Assembly (NCBI GenBank): GCA_964469525.1 | Contig: CAYXYU010000003.1 | Coordinates: 180,457-244,456 of the forward strand | Direction of reading: 5' to 3' | DNA from: JABDCD01 sp964469525 | Lineage (GTDB): Bacteria; Pseudomonadota; Alphaproteobacteria; Rickettsiales; SXRF01 | Length of the DNA: 64,000 nt | In this document: in pieces, positions 8,853 through 19,683 of the stretch | Numbering within the stretch: position 1 is the stretch's first letter | Layout of the letters: the number at the start of each line of letters is the position of its first letter | Notes under the pieces: generated by a model | What the model was told of the DNA's origin: nothing | The model's input: only the letters and a program-made list of their open reading frames with translations | The model's database searches: none | Made by a program: the position numbers and the translations under genes

Positions 8853-10304
8853 ATGTTCGGCTATCTCCGCCTGTTTTCCATCCTGAGCCTGGTCAGTGTC
8901 GTAACGATCGCGCTACTGTCGGGCATGGCGCTGCGCGGTCTTGCGGCCGACCACATGACCTACCTGGTGGAGAATAACAATGCCGGGCTGGCGCAGGGTT
9001 ACATCAACAGCATCTGGAGCCGTTACCGGCAGGTGGTGGTGCCGCTGGTTGGCGAACCGCAGCGACTGGCGGAGCATCCGCAGGTGGCCGAGTTCGCGCA
9101 GGAGAGCGCCCGCTATTTCAATCAACTGCCGCTGGTACGCGTCAATATGTACAGCGCCTCCGGCCTGCTGCTGATTAGTGCTGATCCGAATGCGTCAAGC
9201 AAAATGGCCGGGGCAGCGGCATCGCCCGACGGCAGATTTGTGCAGGCGCGCCGCGGCAGTCACGTTCCCGCCAGCAGCACGGTGGAGGCGAAGCTGCATG
9301 ACGGCAGGAGCGCCACGCTGGTGCAGACGCTGGTGCCCGTCCGCGTCGGGCAGGAAACCGAGGGCATGCTGGAGATCGTAAGCGACATCAGCGAGAGCTG
9401 GCTGGGGCTGCAGCGCTTCCAGATTTTTACCACCGGCGGCATCATCACGGTTTTTCTCATGGTGCTGGGCATCCTGTTCATGACCTCGAAGAAAGCGGAA
9501 GGCATCATCGCCCGGCAGCATGAGGCCAATATCGAACTGGCTGCCGCTGCGGCGGCAGCGCAGGCGGAGAACCGCGACAAGTCACAGTTCCTGGCCAATA
9601 TCAGTCACGAGCTCAGGACGCCCCTGAACGCCATCATCGGCTTTTCCGAAATCATCAAGACCGAGGCAATGGTGCAGATCCGCGAGAAGAAATACCATGA
9701 TTACATCAACGACATCCACGCATCCGGCGTGCATCTCCTAAGCCTGATCAACGACATCCTCGACTATTCAAAGGCGGAGGCCGGGAAACTCGAGCTGGAG
9801 ATATCAGAGGTCAATGCCAGCAAGCTGGTGCAGAACTGCCTGCGCCTGATGCAGCCGCGCGCCGAGGCGGGGCAGGTGCGGCTGGTGGAAGAACTGCCCA
9901 AGGAGGAGTTCATCATGCACACCGACAGCAAGAAATTGAAGCAGATCCTGCTGAATTTGCTGTCGAACGCCGTCAAATTCACGCCTTCCGGCGGTTCGGT
10001 GACGGTGAGCGCGTGGAAGAATGAGAGCGGGGATGGTTTCTTTTTCAAGGTGTACGACACCGGCATTGGTATCGCGCCGAAGGATATCTCCCGTGCCATG
10101 TCCCCGTTCGGGCAGGTGGACAATACGCTCAAACGCAAGTATGAAGGTACCGGGCTCGGCTTGCCGCTGACGAAGAAGTTTGTCGAGCTGATGGGCGGCA
10201 AATTCGCCATCGAAAGCAAGGAAGGGGAAGGGACGACCATCACCTTCAGCCTGCCGCGCGAACTGCAGCCGCACGAAGGCGTAATCATCAAACAGGTATC
10301 GTAA
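8853..10304 (+). CDS. Membrane sensor histidine kinase, PleC/DivJ-like
   Basis: The 483-residue protein has an N-terminal membrane segment (about 5-27), a periplasmic sensor region of some 160 residues with no recognised domain, a second membrane segment (about 194-214), an Ala-rich linker, then HisKA with the phospho-acceptor in NISHELRTPLNAIIGFSE (His about 251) and a full HATPase (N-box LSNAVKFTP, DTGIGIAP, GTGLGLPL). The HisKA sequence resembles the PleC/DivJ/PdhS group, which feeds the DivK-CtrA pathway. A CtrA-type box upstream fits that idea. No cognate receiver gene is adjacent; panB follows 2 bases later, probably by co-transcription. The subgroup assignment is inference. Confidence 0.85.
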   Translation: MFGYLRLFSILSLVSVVTIALLSGMALRGLAADHMTYLVENNNAGLAQGYINSIWSRYRQVVVPLVGEPQRLAEHPQVAEFAQESARYFNQLPLVRVNMYSASGLLLISADPNASSKMAGAAASPDGRFVQARRGSHVPASSTVEAKLHDGRSATLVQTLVPVRVGQETEGMLEIVSDISESWLGLQRFQIFTTGGIITVFLMVLGILFMTSKKAEGIIARQHEANIELAAAAAAAQAENRDKSQFLANISHELRTPLNAIIGFSEIIKTEAMVQIREKKYHDYINDIHASGVHLLSLINDILDYSKAEAGKLELEISEVNASKLVQNCLRLMQPRAEAGQVRLVEELPKEEFIMHTDSKKLKQILLNLLSNAVKFTPSGGSVTVSAWKNESGDGFFFKVYDTGIGIAPKDISRAMSPFGQVDNTLKRKYEGTGLGLPLTKKFVELMGGKFAIESKEGEGTTITFSLPRELQPHEGVIIKQVS

Positions 10305-10306
10305 GT

Positions 10307-11113
10307 ATGGCAAAGCGTTTGACAGTTCGGGACATTGTCGCCCGCAAGCGACAGACGCCGCTGGTCGTATTGACCTGCTATACAGCGCCGGTCGCGCGCA
10401 TCCTGGATGAGCATGTAGACATCCTGCTGGTGGGGGACTCGCTGGGCATGGTGGTCTACGGCATGGAGAGCACGCTGCCGGTGACGCTGGAGATGATGAT
10501 TGCGCATGGAACCGCCGTGGCGAAATCCTCTTCGCAGGCGCTGGTGGTGGTCGATATGCCGTTCGGCAGTTACCAGGCGTCGCCGGAGCAGGCAATGGAA
10601 AATTGTGCCCGCGTGATGGCGGAAACCGGCTGCCAGGCCGTCAAGTTGGAGGGCGGCCGCGAGATGGCCTCAACGATCCGGTTCCTCGTCGAGCGCGGCA
10701 TTCCGGTGGTAGGGCATGTCGGGTTGATGCCGCAGCGCGTGCATGCGCTGGGCGGCTATCGTTATCAGGGCCGCAACGAGGACGAAGCCGCCACGATACT
10801 GCAGGATGCGCAAGCGGTGGCGGCGGCGGGCGCATTCGCCATGGTCATCGAAGGCGTGAAGGAAGAAGTGGCGCGGCATGTCACGGAGCAGGCGGAAATT
10901 CCTACCATCGGCATTGGCGCATCATCCGCCTGCGACGGGCAGGTGCTGGTGGTGGACGACATGCTCGGCATGTTCGAGCGCACGCCGAGCTTCGTGAAGC
11001 AATACGCGAATCTTTCCGCAGTGATCGAGAAAGCGGTGAAGACCTATGCGTTGGACGTGAAATCCCGCAAGTTCCCCAGCGCGGAGCATTGTTTCCCGTT
11101 TAAGAAGAATTGA
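10307..11113 (+). CDS. panB: 3-methyl-2-oxobutanoate hydroxymethyltransferase
   Basis: The 268-residue enzyme makes ketopantoate from 2-oxoisovalerate and methylene-tetrahydrofolate, the first committed step of pantothenate and CoA synthesis. Family markers are LTCYTAPVARILDE, the metal-binding VGDSLGMVVYG near residue 45, VKLEGG, and GHVGLMPQRVHALGGYRYQG. ATG at 10307 follows the kinase stop by 2 bases. No panC or panD is nearby. Its 3' end overlaps the convergent glycosylase gene by 14 bases. Confidence 0.96.
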   Translation: MAKRLTVRDIVARKRQTPLVVLTCYTAPVARILDEHVDILLVGDSLGMVVYGMESTLPVTLEMMIAHGTAVAKSSSQALVVVDMPFGSYQASPEQAMENCARVMAETGCQAVKLEGGREMASTIRFLVERGIPVVGHVGLMPQRVHALGGYRYQGRNEDEAATILQDAQAVAAAGAFAMVIEGVKEEVARHVTEQAEIPTIGIGASSACDGQVLVVDDMLGMFERTPSFVKQYANLSAVIEKAVKTYALDVKSRKFPSAEHCFPFKKN

Positions 11114-11594
11114 CCAGATCCGCCAGCCCCTCCCACACCTCCTCGCGCCAGAAGCGGCGGGCACGGCCCGAAGTCGAGCAGCAGACATAAAAACGCGTGC
11201 TGCCGAGCAGCTGTTCCTGCAGCCCGTATTCCACGCGGCGCCCGAAATAGACCGAGGCGCCGTGCTTGCTGGTAAAAGCCACTAACTTCGGCTGATACGT
11301 TTTTATTTTTTCCGTAAGCGCATCGCGGTCGAGCGCTTCCCTGGGCAGTTCGTCGTCATTGCCGGAGACGGTCTTGCATAGGTCGGTAAGCCCGATGCCG
11401 TATTGCAGCAGTTCGGGAAATTCCTGCGGCTTCAGCAGGCGCGGTGTGAAGCCGAGGCGGTGGAGCGTCGGCCAGAACTGATTGCCCGGCTTGGCATAAT
11501 AGGCCTTCGCCTGCGCCGAGGCGGCGGAAGGCGCCGTGCCGCAGAACACCAGTTGCAAATTGGATCCCAGCAGGTCAGGGACGAGGTAGGACAT
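11100..11594 (-). CDS. mug: Mismatch-specific (Mug/TDG-type) DNA glycosylase
   Basis: The product, about 164 residues from ATG at 11594, carries FCGTAPSAASAQAKAYYAKPGNQFW near the N-terminus and YGIGLTDLCK in the middle, as in the Mug/TDG branch of uracil-DNA glycosylases that remove uracil or thymine from G:U/G:T mismatches. The classical Mug motif is GINPG, whose Asn is catalytic; here it is GTAPS, a variant seen in related glycosylases, so substrate range is uncertain. A longer frame to 11618 exists, but the ATG at 11594, overlapping the lhgO end by 20 bases, fits family length. Confidence 0.75.
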   Translation of the reverse strand: MSYLVPDLLGSNLQLVFCGTAPSAASAQAKAYYAKPGNQFWPTLHRLGFTPRLLKPQEFPELLQYGIGLTDLCKTVSGNDDELPREALDRDALTEKIKTYQPKLVAFTSKHGASVYFGRRVEYGLQEQLLGSTRFYVCCSTSGRARRFWREEVWEGLADLVNSS

Positions 11595-12771
11595 GCTTCT
11601 CCACAATCCACTCCGCAAACGGAAAACTCGAAGTGAAGGCGGGCGAGACGGCGTTCAGTACATGCACGCTCTCCGCATTGCTCTCGACGACGAAATCCTG
11701 CACCAGGGAACGATCTTCCTTGTCGAACAGCTGGGCGCGGATGCCGGGCCGCATCCACTGGCTGAACTTCGCGGCATCGAGCTGCTTCACCATCAGCGCC
11801 GCCTGCTGTGCCATGTAGCGTTTTGAGTATTTGCGTGTTTCGCTTAAGCCCAGTTCGCGGAAGTCCGCGTTGGTGCCGAATAATAGCGCCACGCGCCCGA
11901 ATACCTCCGCCATTTCGCATGCCGAAAAACCAGCCAGACCCTGATAGTTCTCGCGCCAGAAGGCGGGGATGGCGGTCGGGCCGATCTTGACCGTGCCGTC
12001 GACGGTGACGCTGTAATGCACGCCGAGGAACGGGTTGCCGAGATTGGGGACGCCGTAGACGCAGCGTGTCACCGGCCGGTCTGTGCCGGTATATTTGAGG
12101 TACACGCCCTTGAACGGCAGGATGGCGTAGCGCTCCCCGCAGCCGAAGTCGCGCGCGATACGGTCGGCATAGAGCCCGGCGCAGTTGATGATGCGGCCGG
12201 CTTCAAAAACTTTTCCATTGGCGATGACGGCGTTTTTTCCGGCGCGTTTTTCATAGGCGGTGCGTGTGAGAAAGGTAACGCCTTTCTCTTCCAACTCGCG
12301 TTTCAGCGCCTGGCAGACTTCGACGGGATCAACGACGGCAGTAGTCGGGGAATAAATCGCCTGCCGCGTGGTTTTCGCATTCGGCTCGATGTCGGCCATC
12401 TCCTTCTCATTAATCAGTTGCAGCGTCACGCCATTGACCTGCCCGCGCCGATACAACTCCTGCAAAACCTCCCATTCCCGTTCATTACGCGCCACCACCA
12501 CCTTGCCGCAGTCGTTGATACGCAGCTTGTTCGCTTTGACATAGGCGCGCAGGGCGGTGTTGCCGTCGCGGCAGAATTTCGCCTTCAGCGAATCGGCGCC
12601 GTAGTAGAAGCCGGCATGCAGCACGCCTGAATTGCGCCCGCTGGCATGGAGCGCCACATCGCTTTCCTTTTCCAGAAGCGTAATCGAGGCATTAGGCAAA
12701 TGCGTGCGCAACGCCCGCGCTACGGCCAGTCCCATGATGCCGCCGCCGATGATCAGATAGTCGGATGGCAT
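11575..12771 (-). CDS. lhgO: L-2-hydroxyglutarate oxidase
   Basis: The 398-residue FAD-dependent oxidase starts with a Rossmann dinucleotide site DYLIIGGGIMGLAVARAL and has HASGRNSGVLHAGFYY, diagnostic of the LhgO/L2HGDH family, plus a C-terminal block PTAIPAFWRENYQ. It oxidises L-2-hydroxyglutarate, a side product of metabolism, to 2-oxoglutarate and passes electrons to the membrane quinone pool. The frame is open further upstream through greA, but ATG at 12771 (TAATG overlap with the greA stop) gives the canonical N-terminus. Confidence 0.9.
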   Translation of the reverse strand: MPSDYLIIGGGIMGLAVARALRTHLPNASITLLEKESDVALHASGRNSGVLHAGFYYGADSLKAKFCRDGNTALRAYVKANKLRINDCGKVVVARNEREWEVLQELYRRGQVNGVTLQLINEKEMADIEPNAKTTRQAIYSPTTAVVDPVEVCQALKRELEEKGVTFLTRTAYEKRAGKNAVIANGKVFEAGRIINCAGLYADRIARDFGCGERYAILPFKGVYLKYTGTDRPVTRCVYGVPNLGNPFLGVHYSVTVDGTVKIGPTAIPAFWRENYQGLAGFSACEMAEVFGRVALLFGTNADFRELGLSETRKYSKRYMAQQAALMVKQLDAAKFSQWMRPGIRAQLFDKEDRSLVQDFVVESNAESVHVLNAVSPAFTSSFPFAEWIVEKHVLPRP

Positions 12772-13244
12772 TAAACGTATCTGATTTCCAGCACTTCGTA
12801 GGACTTGCTGCCGCCGGGCGTATTGACCTCGACCGAATCGCCCTTCTTCTTGCCGATAAGGGCGCGGGCGAGTGGTGCGGTGAGCGAGATGCGGCGGGCC
12901 TTGAGGTCGGCTTCGTACTCGCCGACGATCTGGTAGCTGCTCTCCTCTTCGCTGTCTTCGTCGACCAGCTTCACCGTGGCGCCGAACTTGATGATGTCGC
13001 TCTTCAGCGCCGGCACGTCGATGATCTCGGCGCGCGACACCTTGTCTTCCAGCTCCTTGATGCGTCCTTCGATGAAGCTCTGCTTCTCCTTGGCGGCATG
13101 GTACTCGGCATTTTCCGACAGGTCGCCATGCGCGCGCGCTTCCGAGATGGCAGCGATGATTGCCGGCCGCTCGACCGATTTCAGGTTCTTGAGTTCCGCC
13201 TCCATGCGGGCATAGCCGCTGGCGGTGATTGGCACTTTTTCCAT
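12771..13244 (-). CDS. greA: Transcription elongation factor GreA
   Basis: The 157-residue product has the GreA N-terminal coiled coil (M-E-x-VPITASGYARMEAELKNLK, then AISEARAHGDLSENAEYH with the acidic tip) and the C-terminal FKBP-like domain ending SYEVLEIRYV. GreA rescues backtracked RNA polymerase by stimulating transcript cleavage. The region just upstream of the ATG is a repeat (13245-13362) made of CTCTTA units on the coding strand, and no Shine-Dalgarno is visible there, so initiation may be leaderless or depend on S1 binding to the pyrimidine-rich tract. Confidence 0.96.
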   Translation of the reverse strand: MEKVPITASGYARMEAELKNLKSVERPAIIAAISEARAHGDLSENAEYHAAKEKQSFIEGRIKELEDKVSRAEIIDVPALKSDIIKFGATVKLVDEDSEEESSYQIVGEYEADLKARRISLTAPLARALIGKKKGDSVEVNTPGGSKSYEVLEIRYV

Positions 13245-13362
13245 AAAGAGTATAAGAGTTTAAGGGTACGGAGTTCAGCAAAGTCAAAAGCCCAAAGCCA
13301 GCGTGCGGCTCTTTCCCACACTCCGAATTCTGAACTCTCTTACTCTAATATTCTGAACTCTA
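13245..13362 (+). repeat. Short inverted-repeat element related to the S23 element termini
   Basis: The left arm (13245-13278, starting AAAGAGTATAAGAGTTTAAG) and right arm (13321-13362, containing TGAACTCTCTTACTCTAATA) are imperfect inverted copies and enclose about 40 bases of unrelated sequence. The right arm matches the repeat at the 3' end of the S23 gene (17090-17115) at nearly every base; the left arm matches 17045-17079. It looks like a gene-less derivative of the larger element, fixed directly before the greA start codon. Confidence 0.7.
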
Positions 13363-13521
13363 AGCGGTAAAATACGCTTCCTCAAACATTCCGTCAAGCG
13401 CCTGCAAGATTTGCCGCGGCACAGCGGAAACACTGGAATTTTTTACGATAGCGCTAGGCAGAAATGCCTTTTTACGCTATAAAAGAAGCATAAAAAAATT
13501 ACAAAAAACATCGGGAGAATC

Positions 13522-13815
13522 ATGAAACAACCGCTGCTGGCCGCGTTGGCCGCTGCATTTTCTCTGTATGGTCAGAATGTTCTGGCGCAATCGCTGCCGG
13601 GGGAGCCGACCATCTATCTGGCGCCGCGCGGCATCGGGGCCGGGATGGAATACCCGCTGGTAGTCCCCAACTGGTCGGGAAAAATGGAATACCGGCACAC
13701 GGAGAACCGCCCTTATAGTAACCCGCTGGCCAATAACCTGAACGGCCTGCACGGCGCGGAGGAAGATTCGCATACGCTGCGCTTCGGCCTGACCTACCGG
13801 ATTCCGTTGCGCTAG
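13522..13815 (+). CDS. Small exported protein resembling a porin C-terminal hairpin
   Basis: A 97-residue product with a clear signal peptide (MKQPLLAALAAAFSLYGQNVLAQ) and a C-terminus, HTLRFGLTYRI plus PLR, of the alternating type found in the last strand of outer-membrane beta-barrels. The segment SGKMEYRHTE...SHTLRFGLTYR resembles the final two strands of Opa/Omp25-like 8-stranded barrels, while the other six strands are absent. It may be the remnant of a barrel gene after an internal deletion, or a real mini-protein. GGGAGAA before the ATG is a good ribosome binding site. It is convergent with carB, 1 base apart. Confidence 0.55.
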   Translation: MKQPLLAALAAAFSLYGQNVLAQSLPGEPTIYLAPRGIGAGMEYPLVVPNWSGKMEYRHTENRPYSNPLANNLNGLHGAEEDSHTLRFGLTYRIPLR

Positions 13816-13816
13816 C

Positions 13817-17041
<3,225 letters not shown>

Positions 17042-17044
17042 AAC

Positions 17045-17079
17045 GAGTAAGAGTATAAGAGTACAAGAGTTCAGAGTCC
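17045..17079 (+). repeat. Outer inverted arm of the S23 element
   Basis: The sequence GAGTAAGAGTATAAGAGTAC and following GAGTTCAGAGTC is made of GAGT(A)TA(A) units and pairs imperfectly with 17090-17115. It corresponds to 13245-13278 in the short element upstream of greA. Confidence 0.7.
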
Positions 17080-17089
17080 GGTATTGGCT

Positions 17090-17115
17090 TCATTCTGAAC
17101 TCTCATACTCTAATA
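17090..17115 (+). repeat. 3' copy of the S23 terminal repeat
   Basis: TTCTGAACTCTCATACTCTA followed by ATATT. It encodes the last residues and stop codon of the S23 gene on the minus strand and is almost identical to 13328-13352, where no gene is present. Confidence 0.75.
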
Positions 17116-17530
17116 TTTTTTCTTTGTTGAGTTCAGAGTCCAGCTTTTTGTGCAGGTCGTTTTGTAGCGCATTCAGCATTCGCCCAATTTCAGAAATCGC
17201 AGTAAATACAGGGCTTGTTTCCACATCGCTTACATAGCCAAGGTCTTCTGCAATAATGGTCTGCGCTTCCAGTTCTGCCAGAGACCCATAAGTAATATTG
17301 ATGAATCGAATAAATTCTTTTGTAGAGCGTTTGGAACTGCCTTCCGCCAGATTTGATATAAGCGATACAGCAGATCTTCTCATTTGTGAGGTTAGCCCGT
17401 ACATCTCTTCCTTAGGAAAGGATTGTGATAGCCTGTATATGCAATTCACTAATTCCCTCGATTTTTGCCAAACCAATAGCCCGCGAAAGTTGCTGACTAC
17501 ATTTCTCTTTTCCGAACTCTGGACTCTCAT
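17090..17530 (-). CDS. 23S rRNA intervening-sequence (S23) family four-helix-bundle protein
   Basis: The 146-residue product has the typical S23/four-helix-bundle core: FRGLLVWQKSRELVNCIYRL, then FPKEEMYGLTSQMRRSAVSL, ISNLAEGSSKRSTKEFIRF and LGSLAELE-like helices (here YGSLAELEAQTIIAEDLG). Family members are encoded inside intervening sequences of 23S rRNA genes in some bacteria and elsewhere as stand-alone genes; function is unknown, and the distant relative Avd serves diversity-generating retroelements. No reverse transcriptase is here. About 12 residues at each end are encoded by the flanking repeat, so the true conserved domain is about 15-130. Base composition is AT-richer than neighbours. 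Confidence 0.85.
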   Translation of the reverse strand: MRVQSSEKRNVVSNFRGLLVWQKSRELVNCIYRLSQSFPKEEMYGLTSQMRRSAVSLISNLAEGSSKRSTKEFIRFINITYGSLAELEAQTIIAEDLGYVSDVETSPVFTAISEIGRMLNALQNDLHKKLDSELNKEKILEYESSE

Positions 17531-17545
17531 ACTCTTATATTCTCA
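17511..17545 (+). repeat. 5' copy of the S23 terminal repeat
   Basis: The stretch with GAACTCTGGACTCTCATACT then CTTATATTCTCA matches the 3' copy (17090-17115) and the greA copy. On the minus strand it carries the S23 ATG (17530) and the TGA of the upstream orphan gene. Confidence 0.7.
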
Positions 17546-18061
17546 TTGCTTTCCAGCAGTGGCAGCGGCCTTCCTGAAAATAAAAAACGGCGGCTTCGGC
17601 GTGCAACCGGGCTTTTCGCATTGCTCCTGCCCGATCACTTCCTCAAGCAGGAACATGTCGCCATCGAGCGTGTAGCGGTAGCGGTAACGCATGGTGTTAT
17701 CGGCGCTGCGCGAAGTGTAGGTCAGGGTGCTGTCGTTCTTGTCGAAATTATAGTTCAGCGCCGAAATCGCCACGCCTTCCGACAACCCGCTGGTGCGCGT
17801 CTCGGCATCGAACGCCTGCATGAACAGCGGCTCGCGCTTCGGGACGCCGTTTTCGAGCCTGATCATATCGAAGCCATACACATATTCATACGTCGCCGGC
17901 CCGCCGTCGATGATCAGGAAGCGGTTGTTTCCTAAAGCAACGGTCTCCTGCTTGAAGTCCTTGAGGATGGCTTCCTTCTGCGCCTCAGCGTCGGCAGATG
18001 CGGGGAGGGCGAGCGTCAGTGCCGCGATCAGAGTGAAAGCTTGAAACATGCTATGCCTCAT
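17543..18061 (-). CDS. Hypothetical exported protein
   Basis: A 172-residue product with a signal peptide (FQAFTLIAALTLALPASADA) and a mature part rich in beta-like alternation (LTYTSRSADNTMRYRYRYTLDGDMFLLEEV), with two Cys near the end (EQCEKPGC) that could form a disulfide. I do not recognise the family. It is translationally coupled to the preceding membrane protein gene (ATGA overlap at 18058-18061) and belongs to the carA transcription unit. The S23 element begins at its stop codon, so its last codons may have been altered by the insertion. Confidence 0.65.
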   Translation of the reverse strand: MRHSMFQAFTLIAALTLALPASADAEAQKEAILKDFKQETVALGNNRFLIIDGGPATYEYVYGFDMIRLENGVPKREPLFMQAFDAETRTSGLSEGVAISALNYNFDKNDSTLTYTSRSADNTMRYRYRYTLDGDMFLLEEVIGQEQCEKPGCTPKPPFFIFRKAAATAGKQ

Positions 18062-18423
18062 GGAAGAAATGTTTTTATCTCTTCTACCCAGTAGGAGAGT
18101 ATCTGGAAGAAGAAGCCGATGACGACGATATGCAGTCCCGTATTGACGTGGCTGCGCTTGAAGGCCTTGTATTCCGGCGTCTCGATGCCGCTGCGCTGAA
18201 CATCCTCGGCACCGTATTCCTCAATGCCGCTGAAAGGGAAAATATCGTAAGCCACCCAGGTGATGCCGACGATGTCGATCAGCAATCCCATCGTCATCAG
18301 CGCGCGCGGATGCTCGGCAAAGGGGAATATATAATGCAGCACGAGAATCATGCAAAGCCCCGCTGTTACGCTCTGTACCGCCAGCTTGATAAGGTCGCGG
18401 TATTTCGTGACACGATGGATCAA
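18058..18423 (-). CDS. Hypothetical membrane protein
   Basis: A 121-residue product with three hydrophobic stretches: about 15-32 (VQSVTAGLCMILVLHYIF), 42-62 (LMTMGLLIDIVGITWVAYDIF) and a C-terminal one (LHIVVIGFFFQILSYWV). No known family is recognised. It overlaps the carA stop by 4 bases and the next gene by 4 bases, so it is read from the carA transcript. Its presence between carA and carB is unusual. Confidence 0.65.
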   Translation of the reverse strand: MIHRVTKYRDLIKLAVQSVTAGLCMILVLHYIFPFAEHPRALMTMGLLIDIVGITWVAYDIFPFSGIEEYGAEDVQRSGIETPEYKAFKRSHVNTGLHIVVIGFFFQILSYWVEEIKTFLP

Positions 18424-19640
18424 GCCGCCCCCTTTTTCTTTTGGGCGTTGGCTTGCATCAGCTTTACGAATTCATCGAATACGTACTGGCTGTCATGCGG
18501 ACCGGGGGAGGCTTCCGGGTGGCCCTGCACGCAGAAAACCGGCTTGGTCTTGTGCTTCAAGCCTTGGATGGTGCCGTCGAACAGCGAGATATGCGTCACT
18601 TCGACATCGTGCGGCAGCGCCACCTTGCTCACCACGAATCCGTGATTCTGCGAGGTGATGACCACCTTGCCGCTTTTCAAATCCTTGACCGGGTGATTGG
18701 CGCCGCGGTGCCCCTGCGCCATTTTTTCCGTGTGCCCGCCGAGCGCGATGCCGAGCAGCTGGTGCCCGAGGCAGATACCGAAGACGGGCGTGCCGGAATC
18801 GGCGAGCGCACGAATGGTCGGGATGGCGTACTCGCCGGTGGCAGCGGGGTCGCCGGGTCCGTTGGAAAGAAAAATGCCGTCCGGCTGGTAGCCGAGAATG
18901 GTCTTGGCATCGGTATCGGCGGGTACCACGGTAACGCGGCAGCCGCGCTCGGCCAGCGAGCGCAGGATGTTGCGCTTCTCGCCGAAGTCGACCGCCACCA
19001 CGTGGAAGCGTGGCGCCGACTGCTTGCCGTAGCCTTTACCGAGCCGCCAGCGCGTCTCGTCCCACTGGTAGGGCTCCGTAGCGGTCACCTGCTTTGCCAG
19101 GTCGAGCCCATTCATGTCGGGGAGCGCGTCGAGAGTTTTTTCCAGTGCGTCGAGATCGAATTTGGCGCCCGGCCGGATATGCTGGATGGCGGCATTCTGC
19201 GCACCATGCTTCCGGATATGCCGCGTCAGCGCGCGCGTGTCGACGCCGCAGATGCCGGTGATGCTGTTTTTGACCAGCCAGTCGTTGAAGCCGATCGTGC
19301 TGCGGAAGTTCGAGGGCGGGGTGGGGCGCTCGCGCAGCACCAGCCCGCTGGCATAGGGCTTGGCGGCCTCGATGTCCTCCTCGTTGCAGCCGACATTACC
19401 GATATGCGGAAAGGTAAAGGTAATGATCTGCCCGGCATAGGAGGGGTCGGTCATCACTTCCTGATAGCCCGTCATGGCGGTATTGAAGCAGATTTCGCCG
19501 CCGGTCATGCCCGGCTCGCCGATGCCATCGCCGAAAAATACCGCCCCATCCGCCAAAATCAGGCAAGCGGTGGCATGGGGCGGTATGTGCATCGCGTTTT
19601 CGGGCATCTTTCCGGCAATCAGGACAAATTGCCGGGACAA
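18420..19640 (-). CDS. carA: Carbamoyl-phosphate synthase small (glutaminase) subunit
   Basis: The product, 406 residues from 19640, supplies ammonia from glutamine to CarB. The class I glutaminase domain shows VFGICLGHQLLGIALGG (nucleophile Cys about 291) and the His/Glu pair in GHPEASPGPHDS. The N-terminal domain starts CLILADGAVFFGDGIG, with TAMTGYQEVMTDPSYAGQ. An ATG 11 codons downstream (MPENAMHIPPH) is an equally good start. It follows the polytopic membrane protein gene by 43 bases on the same strand and is separated from carB by about 1.4 kb. Confidence 0.96.
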   Translation of the reverse strand: MSRQFVLIAGKMPENAMHIPPHATACLILADGAVFFGDGIGEPGMTGGEICFNTAMTGYQEVMTDPSYAGQIITFTFPHIGNVGCNEEDIEAAKPYASGLVLRERPTPPSNFRSTIGFNDWLVKNSITGICGVDTRALTRHIRKHGAQNAAIQHIRPGAKFDLDALEKTLDALPDMNGLDLAKQVTATEPYQWDETRWRLGKGYGKQSAPRFHVVAVDFGEKRNILRSLAERGCRVTVVPADTDAKTILGYQPDGIFLSNGPGDPAATGEYAIPTIRALADSGTPVFGICLGHQLLGIALGGHTEKMAQGHRGANHPVKDLKSGKVVITSQNHGFVVSKVALPHDVEVTHISLFDGTIQGLKHKTKPVFCVQGHPEASPGPHDSQYVFDEFVKLMQANAQKKKGAA

Positions 19641-19683
19641 TAGAGAAACCGCCCGTTCCCGTCAAGCTTTTGCGCGGCCTGAA

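Larger units (their letters stand above)
17042..17545 (-). mobile_element. Putative S23 element: four-helix-bundle gene bounded by direct and inverted repeats
   Basis: A block of about 500 bases exactly fills the space between the stop codon of the upstream orphan (17543-17545) and the carB start (17041). On the minus strand it begins with a repeat (17545-17511) that contains the S23 start codon, continues with the S23 gene, and ends with a near copy (17115-17090) that contains its last codons and stop, followed by an inverted arm (17079-17045). The interior is clearly AT-richer than the flanks (22 of 60 G+C in 17101-17160 by hand count). No transposase is present, so mobility is inference. 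Confidence 0.55.

Noticed and set aside
18441..19643. Open frame of 400 codons antisense to carA
   Set aside because: Mirror of a GC-rich gene; no start signal and no recognisable domain.
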